A DNA stretch of 64,000 nucleotides. Origin: Palsa-461 sp963768185 (GTDB lineage Bacteria > Actinomycetota > Acidimicrobiia > Acidimicrobiales > RAAP-2). The stretch is from assembly GCA_963768185.1 (NCBI GenBank), contig CAVYGS010000004.1, forward strand, positions 1-64,000, written 5' to 3'. The position numbers and the translations under genes were made by a program. Shown piece after piece: positions 47,673 to 56,831 of the stretch (its first letter is position 1; every line of letters begins with the position of its first letter). Under the pieces are notes generated by a model. The model worked only from the letters and a program-made list of their open reading frames with translations. It was not told where the DNA came from and ran no database searches.

Positions 47673-49003
47673 ATGGATGCACGGGAACTCAAAGCCCTTC
47701 AGATCGCAGCCACGATGCCGGTTCGGCGGTCCACCTACGGCTGGCTCGTGCCGTCGCAGACGGGCAACGGCACCAGCTATAAGGTAGCGTGGTCCAACCC
47801 GAAGCTCGCCCGCCTCACGAACGCAACGGGCGACCTCACCTGCACCTGCCCAGACTTTGAGCTTCGGGGCCTGCCGTGCAAGCACGTCCTGGCCGTGACG
47901 TACACGATCAAGCGCGAGGTCGTCACCGACGAGGGCGTGCTGACCCAGGAACTCAAGGTCACCTACACCCAGGACTGGACGGCCTACAACGCTGCGCAGT
48001 GCGAGGAAAAGGAGCGGTTCGGCCCGATGCTGGCCGACCTCTGCTCCACGATCCCCAACCCTCCGCAGGGTCGAGGACGGCCGCGCCTCCCGATGAGCGA
48101 TATGGCCTATAGAGTGCGTGTCCCAGGTCTATGCGGGTCTGTCCGCTCGTCGGTTCGACAGCGACGTACGCGAGGCCAAGTCCAAGGGCTTGACCGACAG
48201 CGACCCGCACTTCAACTCCGTCCTGCGCTAACTCCGCTCACCCGAGATGACTCCCGTACTGACCGAACTGGTAGTCGCTGTCGCCACTCCCGCTCAAGGG
48301 GGTCGAAACGGATTTCGCGGTGGACTCCACCGGGTTCACGACCTCGCGCTTCGTGCGCTGGTACGACCACAAGTGGGGCAAGGAAATGACCAAGCGGGAA
48401 TGGGTCAAGCTTCACACGATGGTCGGGGTGCGGACCAAGATCGTGACTTCGGTCGAAATGACGGACGGCCACGGCAGTGACTACCGGCAGTTCCCGGCCC
48501 TGGTCGCTGCCACGGCGCAGCACTTCCACCTGCGGGACGTGACCGCCGACAAGGCGTACTCGAGGACGGAGCAACCTTCAGGTCGTGGCCGACGCTGGTG
48601 GCAACCCGTTTATCCCATTCAGGGCCCTCCCGGGAAGCAGGGCACCCACGGCGGTGGCGGAGTCCCGCCGTCTACAACCCCCAGGCCACGCTCCCAGGTG
48701 TCGAAATGAGCGCATGGACCCGCATGTACCACCTGTTCGCGTTCCAGCGCGACACGTTCCTGCGCCCGCTACCACCAGCGGTCGAACGTCGAGACCACCT
48801 TCTCCATGATCAAGCGGAAGTTCGGGGACTCGCTCAGGTCCAAGTCCGACGTGGGCCAGGCGAACGAAGTCTTGTGCAAGGTGATCGCGCACAACCTCTG
48901 CGTGCTGATCGCCTGCATCCACGAACTCGGACTTTCGACACCCGCCTTCGGTCACCAGCCTGAGGTCGAGAGCCACATCCCGCCTTGCGTAACCATGGCA
49001 TGA
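47673..49003 (+). pseudogene. SWIM-zinc-finger DDE transposase, heavily broken
   Basis: The first 150 residues are intact: MDARELKALQIAATMPVRR, then a SWIM finger LTCTCPDFELRGLPCKHVLA (CxC...CxH). Later parts appear in several frames: DFAVDSTGFTTSRFVRWYDH (catalytic Asp region), KLHTMVGVRTKIVTSVEMTD, HFHLRDVTADKAYS, and the C-terminal VETTFSMIKRKFGDSLRSK with the Glu region, then LCVLIACIHELG. At least five frameshifts and one stop (about 48230) separate them. The complete gene would be some 440 residues. No terminal repeats were identified. It is a dead element beside other broken accessory genes. Confidence 0.72.
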
Positions 49004-49046
49004 TAGATCTAGGGATCTAAAAATCTACAAATCTGTGGGGGGTTGA

Positions 49047-49322
49047 ATGGCACGAACGATCGGGACTCGCTCCCTCCAGGACCTGCTCCGAGCTGGGCGA
49101 CTGGAGACTGGGGAGCGGTTGGTGATTGTCAGGCGCAATGCCCCGGACATCGCGGCGGTGTTACAGGGCGATGGCACCATCCGGCTCGGCCGCGAGACCT
49201 TTGCGTCGCCGACCGGTGCCGCCAAAGAGGCGTTGAACGTCGGCAGCATCGACGGATGGATCCGCTGGCGCGTGCCGCGGCTGGGCGGAAGGTCGCTTGC
49301 AGATGTGAGAAACGAACAATGA
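49047..49322 (+). CDS. RAMA-domain protein of a restriction-modification locus
   Basis: A 91-residue protein: SLQDLLRAGRLETGERLVIV, then AAVLQGDGTIRLGRETFASP, and a C-terminal DGWIRWRVPRLGGRSLADVR. The pattern L-x-D-L-L-x-A-G-x-L...dG-x-I...F-x-S-P-x-x-A...G-W-x-x-W is that of RAMA domains (restriction enzyme adenine methylase associated), thought to sense adenine methylation or guide modification enzymes. A Shine-Dalgarno (ggggggtt) precedes the ATG. Its stop overlaps the MT-A70 gene start by four bases. It is one of the few intact genes in the island. Confidence 0.65.
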   Translation: MARTIGTRSLQDLLRAGRLETGERLVIVRRNAPDIAAVLQGDGTIRLGRETFASPTGAAKEALNVGSIDGWIRWRVPRLGGRSLADVRNEQ

Positions 49323-49952
49323 CGCAGCTTGAGTTTGACGGCTTGGAGTTGGGCGCTCTCAACGCGGAGCGACCATTTGGAACCGTGCTTGCCGACCCGC
49401 CTTGGCGGTTCGTGAACCGAACGGGAAAAGTCGCCCCGGAACATCGCAGACTCAGTCGGTATGACACTCTCGACTGGAAGGAAATCGCCGCCATGCCAGT
49501 CAGTGAGGTCATGGCTGACCAATCCCACTGCTACCTGTGGGTGCCGAACGCGCTTATAGACGGAAGGGCTCCAGGTGATGGAGGCATGGGGTTTTACCTA
49601 TAAGGCCATGATCGTGTGGGCCAAGCGCCGGAAGGACGGCGGCCCAGACGGTCGAGGGGTTGGCTTTTACTTTCGCAACGTCACCGAGCCGGTGCTATTC
49701 GGAGTTCGTGGTCGACTGAGGACCTTGGCCCCCGGACGGCGACAGGTGAACATGATCGAGACACAAAAGAGGGAGCACTCCGGCAAGCCGGACGAGATGT
49801 ATCAGGTCATCCAGTGGTGCAGCCCCGGCGCGTATCTAGAGCTGTTTGCTCGCTACCCCCAGCCCGGTTGGAGTGTGTGGGGCAACGAAGCACCCGATGA
49901 CGTGGTGCCAAGGGGTCGCCTGTACCCGGCCTACGGCCTCAGGACCGCCTAG
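49319..49952 (+). pseudogene. MT-A70-family adenine methyltransferase, one-base frameshift
   Basis: The first frame encodes FGTVLADPPWRFVNRTGK with the catalytic DPPW, then RLSRYDTLDWKEIAAMP and CYLWVPNALID. Past one extra base at about 49566, the second frame continues GLQVMEAWGFTYKAMIVWAK, GVGFYFRNVTEPVLFGVRG and KPDEMYQVIQWCSPGAYLEL, ending VVPRGRLYPAYGLRTA. Corrected length is about 210 residues, normal for bacterial MT-A70 DNA N6-adenine methyltransferases. It follows the RAMA gene by ATGA overlap and its stop overlaps the convergent endonuclease gene. Confidence 0.82.
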
Positions 49953-50395
49953 ACCGTCCGGTCGCAGACAGCGACCACGAGCACCGGGCACCCCCCAGCG
50001 TCACCCCGCAACAGCCGCGGAGTGACCTTCTCCAGGCTTGTCACGGTCGAGGTCGAGAACTTCGTCGTCCTCGGGTCGAGACGTACGGCCCGTGCGCGAA
50101 GAGCGGCACGATTCTTCGTCACCATGGCCGCGCAGTCGATGATCCCGGAGTCGTATAGCGAACGGTACGCAGCGAGGTCCCGGTCGAGGTTGCCGTCCTT
50201 CGCTTCCCACTCGGTATCGATGGCAACGCTGTACTTGAGGTTGTAGATGAGATAGCTCGGGCTCGTTGTCTCGCTGGTGACGGTGGTCGGTTCCGTGCCG
50301 GGGACCTCGAGCAAAAGCTGAGCGGAGAACGTGACCGCATACTGACCCTCCGCCCAGCCGTGGTAGCGAAATCCCTGGTTGATCCGCTTGGCCAC
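49949..50395 (-). CDS. BglII/BstYI-family type II restriction endonuclease
   Basis: A 148-residue protein whose core LKYSVAIDTEWEAKDGNLDR, DLAAYRSLYDSGIIDCAAMV, STSTVTSLEKVTPRLLRGD and GGCPVLVVAVC matches the layout of BglII/BstYI-type endonucleases (Asp, then E-x-x-x-K-like EWEAKDGN catalytic residues, then a GGCP strand). It is shorter than the roughly 200 residues usual for the family, so it may be truncated at the N-terminus: in-frame codons continue upstream (SSPEIAGQGRFRQRSGG) without an obvious start. It converges on the methyltransferase gene with a ctag stop overlap. The recognition site cannot be read from the sequence. Confidence 0.68.
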   Translation of the reverse strand: MAKRINQGFRYHGWAEGQYAVTFSAQLLLEVPGTEPTTVTSETTSPSYLIYNLKYSVAIDTEWEAKDGNLDRDLAAYRSLYDSGIIDCAAMVTKNRAALRARAVRLDPRTTKFSTSTVTSLEKVTPRLLRGDAGGCPVLVVAVCDRTV

Positions 50396-50502
50396 GTCGG
50401 TTTCGTTTCCCTCCCGGGCCCCGCCCGATCTCTGCCGGAAACGGCCCTGACCAGCGATTTCTGGTGACGAGGCTTGCGACCGGACGATCTATGCGATCCG
50501 AA

Positions 50503-50562
50503 GGCATACGCAGGAGGGTATCGGCGACCCCGTGGCACCACGTCGTCGGGCGTTTCATTGCC
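50503..50562 (-). pseudogene. C-terminal scrap of a second MT-A70 methyltransferase, inverted
   Basis: The minus strand encodes GNETPDDVVPRGRRYPPAY, nearly the same as GNEAPDDVVPRGRLYPAYG at the end of the methyltransferase at 49881-49937. The first 40 bases of the two segments match at 35 positions. It sits directly upstream of the endonuclease in the same orientation, suggesting an ancestral methyltransferase-endonuclease operon on the minus strand. Confidence 0.65.
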
Positions 50563-50680
50563 CGGGCTTTACCCAAACGAGCGCCTTGGGACCGGGTCAA
50601 GGCGCTGCCGTCGCCTTCGATTGAGGTCGCCTGATCGGCGCCAGCAGGGCGACGGCGCCGTGCCCTGCCGTCGGACGAGA

Positions 50681-51640
50681 TCAGGCGGAACTGGGGGCGA
50701 ATGGTTCGGCCAGCTGCCGGGCGATGAGGCGGAGGTGCCAGCGACCGGCGGACCCTTGCTCGGTGGGCACCGGCCGACCTGCCAATCCGGTCGGGCGGGG
50801 GGCGGCGCCCTTCACCGGGAACTGGGCCCGTCCGGCAAGCACATCCCAGACCGTGAGAACGATGGCGAGGTTGATCCCGGCCGAGCCCTCGTAGGAATGG
50901 TGGATTCGGTGGTACGCGGGGCTGACCAGGACCTTGCCGATCGGTCCGAACGACCAGTTCACGTTGGCGTGCGGGAGGGTGCCGAGGCAGATGTAGGCGG
51001 TAATGAGCTCAGGGGCCACTCCCCTGTCCCCGATCAGAACGACGACGGGAACGGTGGCCAGGAAGAAGCCCAAGAGATGGCTGAGCGGGTGCGCCCGGAA
51101 CGACGTCAGCACGTTCAGCTCCTCCTGGGAGTGGTGCAGCGCGTGCAGCCGCCACAGAGTCGAGAACCGGTGGTCGGCATAGTGGGCCAGCCAATTGGCC
51201 CCGTCCATCAGCACGATCGTGACCCCGAGGAGGACCGGGCGGGGCCACGAAGCGGTCCAGCCCACCTCGAGCCAACGGGCGTGGACGACCAGCACTTCGG
51301 CGAAGGCCACGCCGAGCAGCGTCATGAGCGGCACGAACAGGAGCACATGCAGCGCGAAGTAGGCGGCGTCGTGCACATGGCCACGGGCCAGGGCGGCCCG
51401 GCGCTCGGCAGGCCACAGCCGCTCGCACACGAGCACGACGGCCACCAGTCCCACCACGGCCGGCGCGATCAGCTCGGCGCGACCGGCCGCCAGCGCGCTG
51501 CCGAGCACGCCGGCCCGCTCGAGCGTGTCGACGGCGAACCAGACGAGGGCGGCCGTCGCCGCCGCGATCATGAGCGTCGGCACGCAGAGAGCTCGGCTTG
51601 TCGTGCGGGTCCCGCTCCGAACGCCTGTGGCCAGGGTCAT
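50681..51640 (-). CDS. Sterol desaturase/fatty acid hydroxylase family membrane protein
   Basis: A 319-residue integral-membrane di-iron oxygenase. Hydrophobic helices dominate the first 180 residues, and the histidine clusters needed for metal binding are HYADHRFSTLWRLHALHHS in one block and PAYHRIHHSYEG further on, in the HxxxH, HxxHH, HxxHH pattern of the family. The Pro/Arg-rich C-terminus is cytoplasmic. Substrates in the family include sterols, hopanoids, carotenoids and fatty acids; none can be chosen here. It is divergent from gpmA. Confidence 0.85.
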   Translation of the reverse strand: MTLATGVRSGTRTTSRALCVPTLMIAAATAALVWFAVDTLERAGVLGSALAAGRAELIAPAVVGLVAVVLVCERLWPAERRAALARGHVHDAAYFALHVLLFVPLMTLLGVAFAEVLVVHARWLEVGWTASWPRPVLLGVTIVLMDGANWLAHYADHRFSTLWRLHALHHSQEELNVLTSFRAHPLSHLLGFFLATVPVVVLIGDRGVAPELITAYICLGTLPHANVNWSFGPIGKVLVSPAYHRIHHSYEGSAGINLAIVLTVWDVLAGRAQFPVKGAAPRPTGLAGRPVPTEQGSAGRWHLRLIARQLAEPFAPSSA

Positions 51641-51768
51641 ACGCCTCCTCCTCGCTCACCGGGTGATACGGACGAGCCCGGCCGAGGGATTCCCGAAGGC
51701 TCGCGCACGTTCCCCTCGGCATGCGACCCCTTACCCTCGGGGCCGACACCCCCAGGTACGCTGCGGCC

Positions 51769-52527
51769 GTGGGTGACCTGGTGCTGCTGCGCCACGGAGA
51801 GTCGACGTGGAACGCCGAAAACCTCTTCACTGGGTGGGTCGACGTCGGGCTCACCCCCAAGGGAGAGGCGGAGGCCCGAGAGGCTGGCCGCCTGATGGCG
51901 GCCGAGGGGGACCTCGACCTGCGGATCCTGCACACCTCGGTGCTGACCCGGGCGATCACCACCGCCGAGCTGGCCCTGCGCGAGGCCGGTCGGAGCTGGC
52001 TTCCGGTGCGCCGACACTGGCGCCTGAACGAGCGCCACTACGGCGCGCTCCAGGGCCTCAACAAGAAAGAGACGGCGGCCCGCCACGGCGAGGCGCAGGT
52101 CGCGCTCTGGCGGCGTAGCTACGACATCCCGCCGCCGCCGCTCCCCGAGGGCGACCCGGGGCTCCCGGCCGGCGACCCCCGCTACCGCGACGTCGACCCG
52201 ACCGATCTCCCCGCCACCGAATGCCTGGCCGACGTGGTGCGCCGGGTCGTGCCGTACTGGGAGGACTCGATCGTCACCGACCTGCGCGCCGAAGCGCGCT
52301 GGGGCGGTGCGGTGCTCGTCGTCGCGCACGGCAACAGCATCCGGGCCCTCCGCAAGCACATCGAGGGCATCGACGACGCCGACATCGTCGAGCTCGAGGT
52401 TCCGACCGGGATTCCCTTCCGATACCGGCTGGCCGACGACCTGTCGATCGAGCGGGCCGAGTACCTGGGCGACCCCGAGGAGGCTTTGGCGGCGGCAGAC
52501 GCGGTCCGCCGCCAAAGCCAGCTCTAG
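51769..52527 (+). CDS. gpmA: 2,3-bisphosphoglycerate-dependent phosphoglycerate mutase
   Basis: Interconverts 3- and 2-phosphoglycerate in glycolysis. It has the histidine phosphatase motif LVLLRHGESTWNAENLFTGW at the N-terminus with the phospho-accepting His, the NERHYGALQGLNKKETAARH substrate segment, and LVVAHGNSIRALRKHIEGID near residue 185. I chose the GTG at 51769 (252 residues, a normal length) over the ATG at 51721, which adds 16 atypical residues. It converges with glnB, with only nine bases between stops. Confidence 0.94.
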   Translation: MGDLVLLRHGESTWNAENLFTGWVDVGLTPKGEAEAREAGRLMAAEGDLDLRILHTSVLTRAITTAELALREAGRSWLPVRRHWRLNERHYGALQGLNKKETAARHGEAQVALWRRSYDIPPPPLPEGDPGLPAGDPRYRDVDPTDLPATECLADVVRRVVPYWEDSIVTDLRAEARWGGAVLVVAHGNSIRALRKHIEGIDDADIVELEVPTGIPFRYRLADDLSIERAEYLGDPEEALAAADAVRRQSQL

Positions 52528-52536
52528 GACGGCGCG

Positions 52537-52875
52537 CTACAGGGCGTCTGGTCCCCGCTCGCCGGTGCGCACACGAACCACCGTGTCGACCGGCAGGACC
52601 CACACCTTCCCGTCCCCGATCTTCCCGGTGGCGGCCGTGCGGACAATCGTGTCCACGGCTTCTTCGGCCTGAGCATCGTCCACGAGGATCTCGATGCGGA
52701 TCTTCGGGACGAAGTCCACCTCGTATTCGGCCCCCCGGTACACCTCGGGGTGACCCCGCTGGCGGCCGAACCCGTGCGACTCGGTGACGGTCATGCCCTG
52801 GACCCCGAGGTCCGTAAGGGCTCCCTTCACGTCGTCGAGCTTGAAGGGCTTCAGGACAGCCACGATCAGTTTCAT
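52537..52875 (-). CDS. glnB: Nitrogen regulatory protein P-II
   Basis: A 112-residue trimeric signal protein that senses 2-oxoglutarate and ATP/ADP and regulates Amt channels and nitrogen enzymes. The T-loop contains YRGAEYEVDFVPK with the tyrosine modified by uridylylation or adenylylation, and the B- and C-loops are ATGKIGDGKVWVLPVDTVVR and RTGERG. It lies 30 bp behind amt on the same strand, so it is cotranscribed with its partner; this arrangement is normally named glnK in other bacteria. Confidence 0.95.
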   Translation of the reverse strand: MKLIVAVLKPFKLDDVKGALTDLGVQGMTVTESHGFGRQRGHPEVYRGAEYEVDFVPKIRIEILVDDAQAEEAVDTIVRTAATGKIGDGKVWVLPVDTVVRVRTGERGPDAL

Positions 52876-52905
52876 GATGGTTGAGATCCTTTCGTCCTGG
52901 TGGCC

Positions 52906-54552
52906 CTAAGACCCTTGCTCGGTAGGTGGCGACCCCCCTGGTGGTGGCGACCCCCCTGGTGGTGGTAACTCGCCGCCAGGAGGCGTTATTGACCCGACAT
53001 TGAGGCCGCCGGCGAGTTCGCCTCCGCCCCCGCCGCCGCCAACTCGCACGGCAAACGGGGCCTCGGGCATCGCCTCCTCGTCGTGGATCGCCACGTCGCC
53101 CACTTCGAGGATGTCGTCCTTGTAGCGAGCTCCGCGCAGAACCAGCGCGATGAGTTTCATCAATATGAACGTCACGAGCGCGGACCAGAAAATCACAAAC
53201 AATGCGGCCCTGAACTGTTCCCACAGTTGGTGGAACGAGCCCGTGTACATCAAACCACTCACCGAGAACGGCACACAGCTCTTGGAACTGGTGACGTACG
53301 CGGCGGAGGAGGTGTTGATGACCTGTCCATATTTGCTCAGGGTGCCGCAGCCGTACTCGAGCATGTTGGGGTCCCCAAAGACGCCGACGAAAAGTCCACC
53401 GAAGAAGCCGGCGATGCCGTGCGTGTAGATGACCCCGAGGGTGTCGTCCACCCTGCTGAACGGCCTCACCTTGGACAGATAGTTCCACGCGACCCAGACG
53501 ATGGCCGTGTCGAAGACGCCGACCATGATGGCACCCCAGCCGTTGACCCATCCGGCGCAAGGTGTGATGCCCACCAGGCCGCAGATCATGCCGTTGACGC
53601 CACCCAAGAACGTCGGTTTTCTCGACTTGGTGAACAGGCCGTCCATCGCCATCCAGCTGATCACTCCACACGCGGTGGCGATGTTCGTATTCACGACCGC
53701 GTTGGCCATGTCTACGCCCGCGTAATACGGGTCACCACCGTTGAAGCCGTTCCAGCCGAGCCACAGGATCCCGGCGCCGACCGCCGCGATCAGAAGGTTG
53801 TTGGGTAAGAAGTGTTCTCGATCTCGAGCCAGTCGGGGCCCGAGGACCCAGGCTGCGACAAAGCCCGAAACCCCGGCCGACATGTGGATCACGAAGCCCC
53901 CGGAGTAGTCGAGCGCACCCTCCTGCGCGAGGTAGCCGCCGCCCCAGAGCATGAATGCGTCGACGCCGTACACGAAGGTCGACCACAGTGGGCAGAGGAG
54001 GCACCAGGCCAGGAACTTGATGCGGCCGAGCACGCTTCCGATGAACAGGAGCGGCGTGATGGCAGCGAAAACGAACTGGAAGTACAGGAGCGAATCCGTC
54101 GGGAAGTGGAACGGGATCGCCGTGTTGGCCGCCGATACCGCCTGAGCCTGTTCGTTGGTCGCGTTGAGAACCTGACCCGGTTTCCCGACGAAGTTTTCGA
54201 AGAAGTGTTTCCAGAATCCCCCGGTAGTCAGCTTCAGGTTCGAGGCACAATTTGTCCCTCCCCCGACCCAGGTCTGACAGCCGTTATGGACACCACCCCC
54301 TAACGACGTGGAGCCGAAGCCCATCTTGTAGCTCCACAGCACCCACGCGATCAGGACGAGCGCGAAGCCAGCGAACATCATGGCCAGCACGTTCACCGCC
54401 CACTTCTTCGGGACAACCGCCGCGTACAGCACGGCGAGGCCCGGGATGCTCTGCAGGGCGACGAACGTGGCGGCCGCAATCTGCCACGTGTTGTCCCCGG
54501 TATTCAGCCAACTCGGGTACGGAACAGGAACTGCTCCGAGTAAGAAGTGCAC
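52906..54552 (-). CDS. amt: Ammonium transporter Amt
   Basis: An Amt/MEP/Rh-type ammonium channel with 11 transmembrane helices. Family landmarks are LYAAVVPKKWAVNVLAMMF, GALDYSGGFVIHMSAGVSGF with the first twin-His position, GWNGFNGGDPYYAGVDMANA, GMICGLVGITPCAGWV and IYTHGIAGFFGGLFVG with the second. At 548 residues it is longer than usual, because of a C-terminal tail with Gly-rich stretches and short Pro-Gly-Gly repeats (PPGGSPPPGGSPP). It is cotranscribed with glnB. Confidence 0.95.
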   Translation of the reverse strand: MHFLLGAVPVPYPSWLNTGDNTWQIAAATFVALQSIPGLAVLYAAVVPKKWAVNVLAMMFAGFALVLIAWVLWSYKMGFGSTSLGGGVHNGCQTWVGGGTNCASNLKLTTGGFWKHFFENFVGKPGQVLNATNEQAQAVSAANTAIPFHFPTDSLLYFQFVFAAITPLLFIGSVLGRIKFLAWCLLCPLWSTFVYGVDAFMLWGGGYLAQEGALDYSGGFVIHMSAGVSGFVAAWVLGPRLARDREHFLPNNLLIAAVGAGILWLGWNGFNGGDPYYAGVDMANAVVNTNIATACGVISWMAMDGLFTKSRKPTFLGGVNGMICGLVGITPCAGWVNGWGAIMVGVFDTAIVWVAWNYLSKVRPFSRVDDTLGVIYTHGIAGFFGGLFVGVFGDPNMLEYGCGTLSKYGQVINTSSAAYVTSSKSCVPFSVSGLMYTGSFHQLWEQFRAALFVIFWSALVTFILMKLIALVLRGARYKDDILEVGDVAIHDEEAMPEAPFAVRVGGGGGGGELAGGLNVGSITPPGGELPPPGGSPPPGGSPPTEQGS

Positions 54553-54962
54553 GACTCGGGTACTCCTCTCGTCTCCTCATAGCGCGACGCCGATCAGGCG
54601 TCACGCAGAGGTGCGCCGAATCCTCGCCGGGCGGTTCGCCCTGCCGGCAAAGGATGCAAGCTCGCAGTTTCGGCGTCGTAACGGCCGTGTTACTACTGTG
54701 TGAACTGGCCGACGGACGAAGGAGATGCCGCTCCTGCGGCGTCCGATGCCGGTGCAGATCCGGCTCACATCCCTCAAACGCGCGACGGCGCGGGGTCCGC
54801 GCGAAGGTGTGCGACGACCGCGTTGCTCGAGCCCCAGAAGCCCGCGCGCAGCGTTGGCCACGGCGGTGCATTGTTCCTCGCTACCGGACCCACGTGAACC
54901 TTCAGGTCACGGGCGGCCGATGCCCCCTCTTCGCACTCCGCGCCCCGACAGGGGCCGTCAGA
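54553..54962. other. Intergenic stretch upstream of amt
   Basis: About 410 bases without a convincing gene. A 6-bp hairpin (gacgcc / ggcgtc at 54586-54602) lies in the amt leader. Promoters for amt are expected here, but no clear GlnR-type site was identified. Confidence 0.45.
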
Positions 54963-55562
54963 TCAGCTGGCACTCCGCCTTGAGCGAGGCTTCTCCGACA
55001 GGGAAGGTGGCGTGTAGCGCTTACTCGAGGTCGGACGGGACACCGTCGGCGATTGGCTCTCGGCTGTGGATTCCCGCAGGTTGCGGTGCAATCGGTAGGT
55101 GCGCACCAAGTACCAGGCGCCAACCATGACGAAGGGCACACCAAAGCCCCAGTAGTGAAGGTTGAAAATCGCCAAACCGTACAGGGACGCCGCAATTCCC
55201 AGGTAGAGGCGCTTTCGCCAGAGAGCCATGCCCGTGATTGCGAACGACAGGACGATGAGCACGATGAACAGGTCGGAGTAGGTCGACAGGTTCACGTGCA
55301 GCTTGCTGGGCGCTGCCGGATCGTGCACCACGAGCTCGTGGATGACGAGGAAGGCAATGATCGTCGCGACCGGCCCGGCCAGCAACCCGATCGCCCGTTC
55401 CTTGTCGTTCGCCCGCCTCTCCTCGATGACGAGTTCCTCGCCGGAGAGCTCGTACGCACCGCGGGGTCCAGAGGGCTCGTCGGGGTCGTTCGCCTTCAGG
55501 ACGGCGAGCCGCAACCGGTCCATGAGGGAGGGCTTTGCTTGGCCGCTGTTAGAGCGGGGCAT
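54963..55562 (-). CDS. Hypothetical multi-pass membrane protein
   Basis: A 199-residue protein with a hydrophilic 60-residue N-terminus (DRLRLAVLKANDPDEPSGPR), then four hydrophobic segments: IGLLAGPVATIIAFLVIHEL, DLFIVLIVLSFAITGMALW, LGIAASLYGLAIFNLHYW and VPFVMVGAWYLVRTYRLH. A Ser/Arg-rich tail follows. I do not recognise a family, though the layout resembles small actinobacterial membrane proteins with DUF-only annotation. It stands alone between amt and a DUF3592-like gene. Confidence 0.7.
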   Translation of the reverse strand: MPRSNSGQAKPSLMDRLRLAVLKANDPDEPSGPRGAYELSGEELVIEERRANDKERAIGLLAGPVATIIAFLVIHELVVHDPAAPSKLHVNLSTYSDLFIVLIVLSFAITGMALWRKRLYLGIAASLYGLAIFNLHYWGFGVPFVMVGAWYLVRTYRLHRNLRESTAESQSPTVSRPTSSKRYTPPSLSEKPRSRRSAS

Positions 55563-55932
55563 CGGCAGAGGTTAGCGCGCCCCATCGGCACGCCAGCAAG
55601 AAGCGATTGCCCGCGACCCCCTCTCCGGAGGGCTCCGGCTCAACGAGTGAAGGTCGGTCGACGGGCCTCGTGAATCGTTGCCGTGAACGGAGACACCGCA
55701 GCATCTGGTGGTCGGCAGAACGAATTCATGTCGCATGTGCCGATACCGGACCGTCCGCCTCAAGAAGGGAAGCAGCGCAGATCTGGAGCCGCTCCTGCCG
55801 TTGTTACGAGCGCGTGAATATCGGCTGACCGCCGGAGCGTGTCTCGTACGCGGACCTCGCGGCTCGCGCTGAGACGGCCGGTACGATTTGGCGATCGTCG
55901 AGACCTCGACAAAAAGGAACGGGGGGGAAGCC
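55563..55932. other. Intergenic stretch between divergent membrane-protein genes
   Basis: About 370 bases between two divergent genes. No small gene, tRNA or strong repeat is visible. Confidence 0.45.
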
Positions 55933-56433
55933 GTGCCCGACTCTCCCCTCTTTACGTTGCGTGGGGCATCAGTGGCGGTGGACGCCCGCCGCGCCAGTCG
56001 GGTTGCCCTGATCTTGTGTCTGATCGCCCTGGTGGCCGCCTCGGCCGCCCTGTTCGTCGTCGGTGCCCGCAAGAACGGACAGATCAGTGAGCTCCGCAAA
56101 GATGGTGTCCCGATCACGGTGACGGTGACCAAGTGCATCGGGCTGCTCGGCGGGAGTGGGAGCAACGCCGCTGGCTATGCCTGCCGCGGTCACTACAACT
56201 TCGGCGGCACCCGCTACGAGGAGGCGATCCCCGGCAACGTGAATCGAGCCCCCGGCTCGAGCGTCTCCGGCGTGATCACGCCCGACAACCCGTCCCTCCT
56301 TTCGACCCCGGCCACGGTGCGCCGCGAGCGGACCTCCTGGCGGGTGTTCATCGCACCCGGAGTGCTGATGCTGATCGCCGTCGCCACAACCCTCGCACTC
56401 GCCTTTCGCCACGCCCGTCGCCCAGCGACATAG
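55933..56433 (+). CDS. DUF3592-like membrane protein
   Basis: A 166-residue protein with one transmembrane segment near the N-terminus (VALILCLIALVAASAALFVV), an extracytoplasmic beta-rich domain with two cysteines (TVTKCIGLLGG, AGYACRGHYNFGGTRYEEAI) and a second transmembrane segment (VFIAPGVLMLIAVATTLALA) near the end. This matches the general plan of DUF3592 proteins, whose function is unknown. I chose the GTG at 55933, which follows a gggggg-aag Shine-Dalgarno, over a TTG 45 bases upstream. Confidence 0.68.
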   Translation: MPDSPLFTLRGASVAVDARRASRVALILCLIALVAASAALFVVGARKNGQISELRKDGVPITVTVTKCIGLLGGSGSNAAGYACRGHYNFGGTRYEEAIPGNVNRAPGSSVSGVITPDNPSLLSTPATVRRERTSWRVFIAPGVLMLIAVATTLALAFRHARRPAT

Positions 56434-56831
56434 CCAACACCGGGCCGACCGTTCGGGTACACCCTTCTCTTGGGTGCTCACGCGGCACGGAGTTCGTGCT
56501 CCGCCTGCAACGGCCCCTCGACGCCGGCGAACCCCCCAGTCGCGGCGATGCCCAGTCGGGTACCCCCGACGTCCGGGAGCGCGAGACCCGAGCAGCGGGA
56601 ACCGGACGTGGAAACTGCCAGTGGTCCGGACCGAAGAGCCCGAACGCTGAGGCTGATCGGTGTGTCGTTCGAGCCCGGGTCTGTCGGGGAACCGCGCGCC
56701 CGTCCCGGCCGTGCGCCGAGGTTGCCATGTGACTGACGTGTCGGCCCGCGATCCCTCGGTGCGCTCGCACCCAGTGGGCGGCCCGACATTCCCCTGGTCG
56801 GGACCCAGAAGGGGCGGCTACCCTTTGGCCC
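56434..56831. other. Gene-free stretch before the cNMP-binding gene
   Basis: About 400 bases in which all open frames look like GC-rich chance frames. Nothing recognisable was found. Confidence 0.45.

Noticed and set aside
52922..52966. Short tandem repeat near the 3' end of amt, considered as a regulatory or CRISPR-like repeat
   Set aside because: It is in frame in the Pro-Gly-Gly tail of Amt and is best read as low-complexity coding sequence. No CRISPR array is present in the window.
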